In this document: positions 1 to 5,774 of the stretch, piece after piece
Layout: every line of letters starts with the position of its first letter
Position numbering within the stretch: position 1 is the stretch's first letter
Origin: CAYRKT01 sp964425005
GTDB taxonomy: Bacteria > Synergistota > Synergistia > CAYRKT01
DNA length: 23,978 nt
NCBI GenBank assembly: GCA_964425005.1
Contig: CAYRKT010000021.1
Coordinates: forward strand, 1 to 23,978
Reading direction: 5' to 3'
The notes under the pieces: model-generated
What the model was told of the DNA's origin: nothing
Databases searched by the model: none
The model's input: the letters and a program-made list of their open reading frames with translations, nothing else
Translations under genes and position numbers: made by a program

Positions 1-1
1 C

Positions 2-85
2 AAAAGATATGGACAAAGAAAAAGAGTAGTCAGAATGTACCTCATCGGGTTTGCCAAAAACCATAAACCCAAAAACAAGAAATAA
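2..85 (+). CDS. Possible C-terminal end of a plus-strand gene (partial)
   Basis: One plus-strand frame is open from the window edge to a TAA at 83-85 and encodes a basic 27-residue tail rich in Lys and Arg, ending in KNHKPKNKK. The next gene converges from the other strand and stops at 149, so a rightward gene ending here fits the layout. The fragment is too short to identify and an open frame of this size could be chance. Confidence 0.3.
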   Translation, partial: KRYGQRKRVVRMYLIGFAKNHKPKNKK

Positions 86-93
86 AGTCTTAA

Positions 94-124
94 TCAGGGA
101 TATGTCCATAAGTTACACCCCTGA
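94..124. terminator. Weak inverted repeat between convergent gene ends
   Basis: TCAGGG at 94-99 and CCCTGA at 119-124 can pair across a 19-nt loop, between the stop of the possible plus-strand gene at 85 and the stop of the minus-strand gene at 149. The position suits a bidirectional terminator, but the stem is only 6 bp and neither side has a convincing T tract. Confidence 0.25.
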
Positions 125-148
125 CCTAAGAAAGATAAATCAATCTAT

Positions 149-1180
149 CTACCAAGAAACAGAGAAAGAGCCTATTTTTATTAAGTGGAGGCCATCTACA
201 GGTATTCCCGTATCAAAGAAAGTAATAAAGAAGCGGGCCTCTTGGTACCCAAGGGATATAGAGCGAATAATGATGGGGGCTCTCTGACCGGAAATAGAAA
301 AATCTTCTGGGTAAAAAGGAGTTGGTAGGGTGCGCCTTTGGCGTTCTCCCTCAACATAGTCTGCCAGCAGAACCTCCTTTGAAGCCAGGAGGCCACGTGC
401 GTCTCCGTAGCTTGGAGAGGGAAGGGCGTGCAGGCTGATCTTGGGAAGGCCCAGATTCTCACTCCGAACCATCCCAGAAACCAGGTAATCAAGAAGATAT
501 GCCCCGGAAACATCTGTAGGAGCAGAGCGAAAACCAAATGAGCCCCTAACCTCTCCTAAACCCTCAACCCTAATATTGACATCGGATAGTGTAGGAGAGA
601 GGCGAACTTCGTAGGTATAAACGAGCCTGAGCCTCTGGTCTTTATCGAGGACAACGGGTGCCGGGAAGCCAGACTGGTCTTTGAACCTTTCAGCCACGGC
701 TAGGTTAGCTCCGGGCTCAGGTACAGGGCTGAACCCCCACTCAGTAAGCATGCGCCCACCAACTTCCTGCTCGCTAAACTCCCTATAAACAGTTATGAGG
801 TAAGAGCTTGCTCCTTTCTTAGAGATTACGGTATCAGTACCTCCCCAGCTGGAAGGGCGGCTTGTTCTAGCCACTTCAGAAGTGAGCCCTTTGGACTCCC
901 TGGTAGGCTCCAGGTTTCCCACTCCCACAACGGCGTACTGGGCGAGGCCGATGACCCCATGGAAAGGGAGCAGGTCATAGGCCTGGTCAAGGACTAAGTT
1001 ATGTTGTTCACCAGAAGAGGTTTCCCTCCACTCGTTAGTAGAGAAGGAGGCAAAGGGGCCAGAAGTGAAGACCTCTCTGGGAGAGAGGACGTGCCAGGAC
1101 AGGTGGTGTGGTCTGATGGACAAGGTTCCGGGGTTCCCGTTTTCTATGGAGTGTGTGTATACAAAGCCCAGCCTCTTCAT
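149..1180 (-). CDS. Hypothetical protein, probable virion structural protein (343 aa)
   Basis: I do not recognise a named family. The protein has no signal peptide or membrane segment and is rich in alternating hydrophobic/polar stretches suggesting beta structure. A central segment (about residues 140-200: EWGF, a loop, then ERFKD, then a strand reading LRLVYTYEVRLSPT) resembles the layout of phage tail-associated or fibre-associated proteins that I recall only in general terms. The start is the ATG at 1180, with AGGTG at 1189-1185 as a modest ribosome site. Overlapping TATACT and TACTAT hexamers lie at about 1202-1192. It is divergent from the dCTP deaminase gene, with 77 nt between the two starts. 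The ORF is certain; the structural role is inference. Confidence 0.75.
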   Translation of the reverse strand: MKRLGFVYTHSIENGNPGTLSIRPHHLSWHVLSPREVFTSGPFASFSTNEWRETSSGEQHNLVLDQAYDLLPFHGVIGLAQYAVVGVGNLEPTRESKGLTSEVARTSRPSSWGGTDTVISKKGASSYLITVYREFSEQEVGGRMLTEWGFSPVPEPGANLAVAERFKDQSGFPAPVVLDKDQRLRLVYTYEVRLSPTLSDVNIRVEGLGEVRGSFGFRSAPTDVSGAYLLDYLVSGMVRSENLGLPKISLHALPSPSYGDARGLLASKEVLLADYVEGERQRRTLPTPFYPEDFSISGQRAPIIIRSISLGYQEARFFITFFDTGIPVDGLHLIKIGSFSVSW

Positions 1181-1219
1181 AGGACACCTACATAGTATAG
1201 TAGCAAAAGCCGCTCCTTC

Positions 1220-1248
1220 TTGACCTGGACGAAAGATAGTGGTACCAT
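1220..1248 (+). promoter_or_regulatory. Promoter of the dCTP deaminase gene, near-leaderless
   Basis: TTGACC at 1220-1225 and TACCAT at 1243-1248 are separated by exactly 17 nt. Nine nt follow before the ATG at 1258, so initiation 6-7 nt past the -10 would leave a leader of only 2-3 nt. No Shine-Dalgarno sequence precedes the ATG, which agrees with leaderless-type translation. Confidence 0.6.
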
Positions 1249-1257
1249 TTCCTAGGT

Positions 1258-1860
1258 ATGGAAAAGGTTTTCGGACTACTCAGCGATTGGGAGATAGCTG
1301 AACTCTGCCAAAGCGAGGGCCAAAGGATGATAGACCCTTACATACCTGAGCTAGTAAGCCAAGTTGAGGGGAAAAAGGTAGTTAGTTACGGACAATCCAG
1401 CGCTGGCTACGACATTAGAGCCGGAAGTGAATGGTTTATTGCCCACGAAAGCTGGGTAAAAAAGGAAGGCGTTTTTGACCCCAAAGGGTTTGATAAAAGC
1501 ATAATGAAGAGAGTTGTGGGGATAGAGAGTAAGCCAATAGAGCTTCCTCCCTACTCATTTGCGCTTACCCACTCGGTAGAGAGGTTCCGCATGCCAGAAG
1601 ACGTTATCGGAGTAGCTGTAGGAAAAAGCTCATATGCTAGGGCTGGTCTAGTTGTAAATATCACGCCGCTAGAGCCCGGATGGGAAGGATACTTAACAAT
1701 AGAAGTCATAAACCCCACGCCTTACCCTATAAGGGTGTATCCGGGCGAGGGGATTTCACAAATCCTGTTTTTCAGGACCTTGAAGAGGCCGAAGACTACC
1801 TACGGAGACAGGAGAGGAAAGTACCAGGGTCAAGGCGCTGAGGTTGTGTTTCCACGCTAG
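1258..1860 (+). CDS. dcd: dCTP deaminase (dUTPase-fold nucleotide enzyme)
   Basis: This enzyme deaminates dCTP to dUTP, supplying the route to dTTP. The 200-residue length is typical of the family. Family signatures appear in order: SSAGYDIR at about 47-54, GKSSYARAGL at 122-131 (the Ser and Arg positions of the active site), PGWEGYLTIEV around 140-150 with the expected catalytic Glu near 149, and the C-terminal nucleotide-covering segment GKYQGQ at 187-192. All expected motifs are intact. I cannot tell from the sequence whether it is monofunctional or also hydrolyses dUTP to dUMP. It is the only complete rightward gene in the left 17.9 kb and has its own near-leaderless promoter, so it is probably an independent transcription unit. 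Confidence 0.95.
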   Translation: MEKVFGLLSDWEIAELCQSEGQRMIDPYIPELVSQVEGKKVVSYGQSSAGYDIRAGSEWFIAHESWVKKEGVFDPKGFDKSIMKRVVGIESKPIELPPYSFALTHSVERFRMPEDVIGVAVGKSSYARAGLVVNITPLEPGWEGYLTIEVINPTPYPIRVYPGEGISQILFFRTLKRPKTTYGDRRGKYQGQGAEVVFPR

Positions 1861-1901
1861 ACAAGGAATGCCAGGCTTACCAAGTGTAAGAAAAAGAGGG
1901 A

Positions 1902-1946
1902 TTATGGTTCATTAATTCTTCCAACTGACCATAAACCTTATTAATG
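1902..1946. terminator. Two overlapping inverted repeats between convergent genes
   Basis: The 115-nt gap between the stops of the deaminase gene (1860) and the membrane-protein gene (1976) holds two interleaved pairings: TTATGGT 1902-1908 with ACCATAA 1928-1934, and CATTAAT 1910-1916 with ATTAATG 1940-1946. They cannot form together. Both are AT-rich and T tracts are poor, so a terminator role is only plausible. Confidence 0.3.
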
Positions 1947-1975
1947 GATTTTGTCGATGGCGGGGTAACCTCTCA

Positions 1976-2767
1976 TCAGGCTACCGGGTTGACGCCTCCT
2001 CCACCAAAGGAAGAGTGGCCCTCATCCTCCTCGCTTTCCTCACTTCCCGCTCCAAAATTAGAGCTTGGGGGAAACAAGGCCCTCCTGAGGTTGGCAAGCA
2101 TAAAGGACATCTGGTACCCGAGGAAAGAGGCACCAGTTAACCGTGTGACGGTGTCAGACGCATTTTGAGCGTAGTAGAGGGAGATAGATACCATTAGAAC
2201 AGCAAGAGGAAGGGAAAGGTAGAAAAAGTTGCTGAAGTTGGGTGAGCTAGAAGCATACACCAGCATAGCGTAAAGAGTGGGAAAAAGGACTACTGAAGAA
2301 ACAAAGTAAAGATTTTTGTAGTAGTTAGAAATATGGTAAAGGTGGATGAAAAGAGTGGCGGCAAGAGAATCCTCGTTTACAAGGACAACAACACCAGGAG
2401 ATGGGTCTTTGCGGTAGTGATTTGAAAGTATGTCAACATAGCGCATTACAACCTCTCTAGAGCGGATAACCCAGAAGACAGAAGTTATGTACAGAGAAGC
2501 GGCGATAACCAAAAGACCTATTATCTGAACTGGGCCGAAGAACACATTGGTAAGGCTAGCATTTGGAGAATAAGAGTAGAGGATAGCTGAGGCAACAAAG
2601 TAAAAGAAAAGGAATGCCAGGAGGTAAAGAAAAAAGTAGAGACGGCCCTGGAAGACCATATCTCTGAAGCTGGTTTCTAGCTTTCCAAGCTCAAGACCGT
2701 CACTCGCCCTAACCCTGCCAACCTGGTCCTTGGTCGTATCGTCCAAGCTATTTGCAATGAGGCTCAT
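1976..2767 (-). CDS. Polytopic membrane protein with four predicted helices (263 aa)
   Basis: Unknown function. From the chosen ATG at 2767, hydrophobic segments lie at about residues 43-65, 77-100, 152-172 and 180-201. A polar N-terminus of about 40 residues, a loop of about 50 residues between helices 2 and 3, and a Glu/Gly/Ser-rich tail ending in a GGGG run complete it. A longer reading frame starting at a TTG (2803) exists, but that TTG belongs to a perfect -35 hexamer and the predicted transcript begins at the ATG, so the shorter form is preferred. It is too large and too polar for a simple holin. Membrane location is well supported; the role is not. Confidence 0.8.
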   Translation of the reverse strand: MSLIANSLDDTTKDQVGRVRASDGLELGKLETSFRDMVFQGRLYFFLYLLAFLFFYFVASAILYSYSPNASLTNVFFGPVQIIGLLVIAASLYITSVFWVIRSREVVMRYVDILSNHYRKDPSPGVVVLVNEDSLAATLFIHLYHISNYYKNLYFVSSVVLFPTLYAMLVYASSSPNFSNFFYLSLPLAVLMVSISLYYAQNASDTVTRLTGASFLGYQMSFMLANLRRALFPPSSNFGAGSEESEEDEGHSSFGGGGVNPVA

Positions 2768-2774
2768 ACAAAAG

Positions 2775-2803
2775 GTTATACTACGAGGAAAGTTGTGTGT
2801 CAA
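2775..2803 (-). promoter_or_regulatory. Consensus promoter giving a leaderless mRNA
   Basis: On the minus strand TTGACA (2803-2798), a 17-nt spacer and TATAAC (2780-2775) form a near-perfect sigma-70/sigma-A promoter. Only 7 nt (CTTTTGT) separate the -10 from the ATG at 2767, so the normal start point coincides with the A of the ATG. There is no Shine-Dalgarno sequence. This decides the start of the membrane-protein gene. Confidence 0.85.
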
Positions 2804-2822
2804 CCAAGAGGTAAGAGTATGT

Positions 2823-3401
2823 CTATCTTTTGGCGTCTGTGAGAGGCTTTGGAAAGAGGCAGTAGACTTTACTCTCTATTGAAGCTAACCAAGGTATAAA
2901 AACGGTAGAGTCCTTATTAGATTGCTCGTAAAAGAAGGCAACTAGGCCAGAGGAAAACCCTCTAACCAGAGTGCGAGGGGAGCCGAAGCGAGCAACAAGC
3001 TTACCATTGGCTACATAATATCTGTAAAACAGATAGAATGTATTCTCTTCAACCTCTTGAGAAAAAATCTCTTCTTCTTCCACCTCATAAGAACCGGAGG
3101 ATATAAAATCAAGGTCAAACTTACCCTCATTAGCGAAACATATTTGAACTCCCGAAACTGGGAGGAAGCAAAGCTCGCTCTGTGGAGAAATGCTCCTGTG
3201 GGAAACACGAACCCCGAGAGGGTTTAGGAGTAAGGAAAGGGTGTAGGGCGAGGATGCCACACCAGCGCTTAGAGAGTACCCTCCACGAAACACAAGCCTC
3301 TTGGTAAGAGAAGCGTCAATAAAGGAGAGAGAACGGTTCAAAAGACGCCTTTCTCTCTCCCAGTAGTAACTTTTTGCTACTTCAATAGAGTCTAACAACA
3401 T
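2823..3401 (-). CDS. Hypothetical protein (192 aa)
   Basis: Not recognised. It is a soluble protein without signal peptide, with a helical N-terminus (about residues 1-30, containing the charged WERERR), a mixed body likely rich in beta strands, and an acidic patch EVEEEE near residues 104-109. The ATG at 3401 lies 16 nt after the stop of the upstream zinc-ribbon gene, so the two are probably co-transcribed. No good ribosome site precedes it: the nearest GAGGAGG lies about 30 nt upstream, inside the previous gene. It ends 55 nt before the promoter-driven membrane-protein gene. Confidence 0.7.
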   Translation of the reverse strand: MLLDSIEVAKSYYWERERRLLNRSLSFIDASLTKRLVFRGGYSLSAGVASSPYTLSLLLNPLGVRVSHRSISPQSELCFLPVSGVQICFANEGKFDLDFISSGSYEVEEEEIFSQEVEENTFYLFYRYYVANGKLVARFGSPRTLVRGFSSGLVAFFYEQSNKDSTVFIPWLASIESKVYCLFPKPLTDAKR

Positions 3402-3417
3402 TGCTAAAGGCAGACAC

Positions 3418-3828
3418 CTATACCTTCACCTCCTCGCTTTCGTGGCCCCGGTTCTTTACCTCTTTCTCGCCGCCACCACCAGCTTCAGCATGCTCCTCAC
3501 TCTCAGCATTGCCCTCAGAGAAGAGTTGCTTCTCGTCAACTTGGGACAAGACCTCTTTCAAAGAAGACTGGAATCTCCGAAGGGCCTTGCTCAGGTCTTT
3601 TTTGGACACGAGGCCATAAGCGTCTAGCACAGCCAAAACTGCCTGATCAAATGGAACAAGACCAGCAACCCTTCCGGTACCTCCACACACCGGACAGCTG
3701 GCCGAGGAAGTTTCAAGAGAAGAAGAAACCACTAGGCCACTCCTAGACGCACCTCCACAGTAAGGACATATATCAATAACGGTAGCGTAAACACCCGGCG
3801 GCGGCGCTCCCTCTCGGCGATGGTTCAT
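3418..3828 (-). CDS. Small zinc-ribbon protein (136 aa)
   Basis: Two Cys pairs, CPYC at 21-24 and CPVC at 45-48, the second continuing as GGTGR, resemble one zinc site of the DnaJ cysteine-rich domain and should bind one Zn. After a helical segment (about 60-100) the C-terminal 35 residues are low-complexity: Glu-rich with a GGGG run. It may be a nucleic-acid- or protein-binding adaptor; no catalytic motif is visible. The start is well supported by GGAGGT at 3842-3837, 8 nt before the ATG. It has its own promoter and leads into the 192-aa gene. Function unknown. Confidence 0.75.
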   Translation of the reverse strand: MNHRREGAPPPGVYATVIDICPYCGGASRSGLVVSSSLETSSASCPVCGGTGRVAGLVPFDQAVLAVLDAYGLVSKKDLSKALRRFQSSLKEVLSQVDEKQLFSEGNAESEEHAEAGGGGEKEVKNRGHESEEVKV

Positions 3829-3836
3829 AGCAACAT

Positions 3837-3877
3837 ACCTCCAATAACAGGCTACCCTAACTGTAAAAAGAAGTCAA
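3837..3877 (-). promoter_or_regulatory. Promoter and ribosome site of the zinc-ribbon gene
   Basis: TTGACT (3877-3872), a 17-nt spacer and TAGCCT (3854-3849) are followed by TGTTATT and a strong GGAGGT Shine-Dalgarno (3842-3837). The -10 is imperfect, but the same TAGCCT, TGTT, GGAGG order recurs before the primase gene, which supports a shared signal. Confidence 0.5.
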
Positions 3878-3900
3878 CGCTTAGTGCTACACAGAAACAT

Positions 3901-4308
3901 CTATACGATATGGGAAACCATTGAAGAGGCTTCTTTAATATGCAGAAACTTCTCCTCTTCGGCCTCCCTTTCAAACCTGTTATCCCGGTAGTAGTGCTTC
4001 CCTCTAACCAATGCCAAAAGAGAGGCCATAGGATAGAGTATGGCAAACAGAAACCCATACTTCTTCCATTGCTTAACGTGAACTAGCTCGTGGGAGAGCA
4101 ACCACACAAGCTCGTCCTGGTATCCACGAAAGTGCAAGAAATAGGACTTCACGAAGACGGTGCGGCCTATAGTCTGTGCGGCGGCCCATGAGGGGAAAAG
4201 GCCGTCAACAAAAACCAGACGAACACCGTTCTCAAGCGCAACTACCCTGTCAACGCCAAAGAAGATGCCGTAGAACCACTCAACGAGCTTTTCAAGAAGA
4301 GCTACCAT
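3901..4308 (-). CDS. HExxH zinc metallopeptidase-like protein (135 aa)
   Basis: The motif HELVHVKQW (HExxH at residues 73-77) followed by NRFEREA, whose Glu at about 113 could be the third zinc ligand, marks a gluzincin-type metallopeptidase. A hydrophobic stretch (about 85-102) follows the motif. At 135 residues it is a minimal single-domain enzyme without an obvious prosegment or signal peptide, so it probably acts in the cytoplasm or at the membrane. The ATG at 4308 is preferred over an upstream TTG (4314) because TATATT lies 6 nt before it. The next gene downstream is the zinc-ribbon protein. Substrate unknown; proteolytic activity is inferred from the motif only. Confidence 0.8.
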   Translation of the reverse strand: MVALLEKLVEWFYGIFFGVDRVVALENGVRLVFVDGLFPSWAAAQTIGRTVFVKSYFLHFRGYQDELVWLLSHELVHVKQWKKYGFLFAILYPMASLLALVRGKHYYRDNRFEREAEEEKFLHIKEASSMVSHIV

Positions 4309-4314
4309 AACCAA

Positions 4315-4320
4315 AATATA
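4315..4320 (-). promoter_or_regulatory. Candidate leaderless -10 element
   Basis: TATATT at 4320-4315 lies 6 nt before the ATG at 4308, the spacing expected for a leaderless mRNA. No convincing -35 hexamer is found 16-18 nt upstream, so the support is positional. Confidence 0.45.
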
Positions 4321-4322
4321 AC

Positions 4323-4583
4323 CTAGAAACGGAGGTAAGGGGAGTAATCGTAGTAAAGAACGACCACAACTGATCGCTCCTGCAACAGTAGCATTTTAGG
4401 GTAAACGCCGAACAAATGAAAATACCTTGAAAGGTATTCAACTAGAAACGGAGGAACCCAGTACGAGCTTGATTTAGAAATGAAGTTGGCGAAAGAAAAG
4501 CTGATGGCCTGCTTCTCGTCGTTAAAGACCGAGAAAAGACGAACCTTATAGTCGTTAGACGCCTGGACTACTAGAAAAGGCAT
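4323..4583 (-). CDS. Hypothetical small protein (86 aa)
   Basis: Not recognised. It is hydrophobic/aromatic-rich (YYDYSPYLRF at the C-terminus), with alternating strands suggesting a small beta-rich domain and no clear membrane helix. The frame can be extended 13 codons to a GTG at 4622, but that extension overlaps a -35/-10 pair, and the ATG at 4583 lies just after the predicted start of transcription. It ends 14 nt before the metallopeptidase start, and a separate -10 for that gene lies in the gap. Confidence 0.6.
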   Translation of the reverse strand: MPFLVVQASNDYKVRLFSVFNDEKQAISFSFANFISKSSSYWVPPFLVEYLSRYFHLFGVYPKMLLLQERSVVVVLYYDYSPYLRF

Positions 4584-4595
4584 AGTACAGAGTAA

Positions 4596-4624
4596 ATAAT
4601 ACAAGACAAGACTACGGCCCACAA
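4596..4624 (-). promoter_or_regulatory. Promoter, short leader
   Basis: TTGTGG (4624-4619), a 17-nt spacer and TATTAT (4601-4596) precede the ATG at 4583 by 12 nt, leaving a leader of about 5 nt and no room for a Shine-Dalgarno site. Confidence 0.5.
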
Positions 4625-4664
4625 GTTTGTATAAAAACCGGGTGCCGTAGTCTTCCTGAGAGGG

Positions 4665-4895
4665 TCAGAAAGTCCTCAACTCTCCAAACACTTCCTCTAG
4701 TTGTCGTAGAGGAAGCAAAGGAGCTTTACAAGAGGGGCAAACGGGGTCCTCAAGATGAAAAACCTTGCCAGTTTGTGTTTCTATGTCAAAAGCAAAAACC
4801 TTTTGGCCCGTAGACTCAATGAGGACACTACCCCCAGAAACATAGAACTGAGAACCGCACTCAGGGCAATAGTGAGGCTCGTCTACCATTAACAT
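4665..4895 (-). CDS. Small zinc-ribbon protein (76 aa)
   Basis: Two Cys pairs (CPEC near residues 10-13 and CPSC near 53-56) flank a 39-residue beta-type insert, a classic four-Cys zinc ribbon. Such ribbons occur in transcription factors and small adaptors; nothing here identifies the partner. The start is uncertain: GTG 4901, ATG 4895 and ATG 4889 are in frame, and a weak GGAA suits 4889. It is one of two small zinc-ribbon proteins in this cluster and is unrelated in spacing to the DnaJ-like one at 3418-3828. Confidence 0.7.
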   Translation of the reverse strand: MLMVDEPHYCPECGSQFYVSGGSVLIESTGQKVFAFDIETQTGKVFHLEDPVCPSCKAPLLPLRQLEEVFGELRTF

Positions 4896-4978
4896 TTCCA
4901 CAAAGACACGGCATTAAGTGAACTGCTTCTCATTGAAATAAGAAGAGGCTTCTTGCTTTATTATCCCAAAGAAGTGAC

Positions 4979-5263
4979 CTAGGGCCGCTCATAGACCCCA
5001 ATGGCGTCCAGGTACTTATCGTACCCCTTGTAGTAGAGCCAGGGGAGCAACGCCATGTCCACCCTTACCATGAGCTTAAGGAGAGAGATGGCGGTAGCAC
5101 GAAGCTCGGGGTCAAGCTTGTCGATCTCAGAAACCTTCATGGTCTTGAGTTCCCCTGTAGTATTGTCTCTAAGCTCCAAGTACAGATCAGCGTCGTCATT
5201 GCCGATGTACCAAGACAGCGTGTAGTTCCCGGTCCGGTCAGATGAGTTTATTCTAGTGCGCAT
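4979..5263 (-). CDS. Hypothetical protein (94 aa)
   Basis: Not recognised. The N-terminal half looks like a small beta meander (about residues 13-45), then two helices (about 48-72) and a Tyr/Leu-rich end. No Cys, no signal peptide, no known motif. The ATG at 5263 follows CAGGA, too close to act as a normal ribosome site. A TATATT lies 34 nt upstream (5302-5297) without a partner -35. It follows the RusA gene with a 46-nt gap. Confidence 0.6.
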   Translation of the reverse strand: MRTRINSSDRTGNYTLSWYIGNDDADLYLELRDNTTGELKTMKVSEIDKLDPELRATAISLLKLMVRVDMALLPWLYYKGYDKYLDAIGVYERP

Positions 5264-5309
5264 TCCTGAAAAACCGATTTACCTATCCCAGAAAAGAATA
5301 TAGCACAAA

Positions 5310-5753
5310 TCACCTAGGGCAGTATAGCTCTATTATAACCACCTCTGGACCGTCTCCCTCAATCTTTACCTTTCTGGCTACCACCTCTGTCCAAACCGAA
5401 TCGTCAACCCCTATAGCATCTGAGAGAGCGTCCTCAGTCACTTTTATCATATTAGTCACGTCTCTGTCTTTAGTTATGCGAAACTCGTATACCACCCTTT
5501 GCGGAAACTCCTTTCCATAAGGAAAGGCCCCAGACTCCACCTGTTCTTTAAGTTGTTCATAAAGCATTCGCTTGTATCTCTTCGCCTGTGGAGTCATGTA
5601 GAGATGGGTTCCCTCTTTGCCCCTACCAGGCTTGAGGTAAAAGTTTTCACCAAAAACCCTATCAACTTCAGCCCTTAGCCTGTAGACCCGAAAGCCACCT
5701 GCAAGGTGGCTCTCTTCCTCTACGTGGTCTAAGGGATGGTTTTCTTCTGGCAT
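5310..5753 (-). CDS. rusA: RusA-family Holliday junction resolvase
   Basis: The family signature is clear: KDRDVTNMIKVTEDALSD at about residues 95-112, then GVDDS at 115-119. It supplies the conserved acidic residues (Asp96/98, Asp108, Asp117/118) and the Lys104 used by RusA for metal-dependent cutting of four-way DNA junctions. The 147-residue length is close to the usual 120-140, with a slightly longer acidic N-terminus. The role is probably resolving recombination or replication branches before packaging. It lies 21 nt downstream of the helicase gene, so it is likely co-transcribed with it, but it also has a possible -10, TAAAAT (5767-5762), 8 nt before the ATG. Confidence 0.9.
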   Translation of the reverse strand: MPEENHPLDHVEEESHLAGGFRVYRLRAEVDRVFGENFYLKPGRGKEGTHLYMTPQAKRYKRMLYEQLKEQVESGAFPYGKEFPQRVVYEFRITKDRDVTNMIKVTEDALSDAIGVDDSVWTEVVARKVKIEGDGPEVVIIELYCPR

Positions 5754-5761
5754 ACTCTTTC

Positions 5762-5767
5762 ATTTTA
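5762..5767 (-). promoter_or_regulatory. Candidate leaderless -10 before the RusA gene
   Basis: TAAAAT at 5767-5762 ends 8 nt before the ATG at 5753 and no Shine-Dalgarno is present. The best -35 at 17-nt spacing is the poor match TGATTC, so this is a positional call. Confidence 0.35.
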
Positions 5768-5774
5768 GCAAAAG

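Noticed and set aside
51..287. Plus-strand frame of 78 aa starting with TTG
   Set aside because: It overlaps the end of the 343-aa minus-strand gene by 139 nt, has no ribosome site or promoter, and its composition fits an antisense shadow.
1863..2622. 13-bp direct repeat AAGGAATGCCAGG
   Set aside because: A few repeats of this length are expected by chance in a window this size; one copy is inside a gene.
4936..4965. AAGAAG / CTTCTT hairpin after the 94-aa gene
   Set aside because: The 6-bp stem is AT-rich with a weak T run; too poor to call a terminator.
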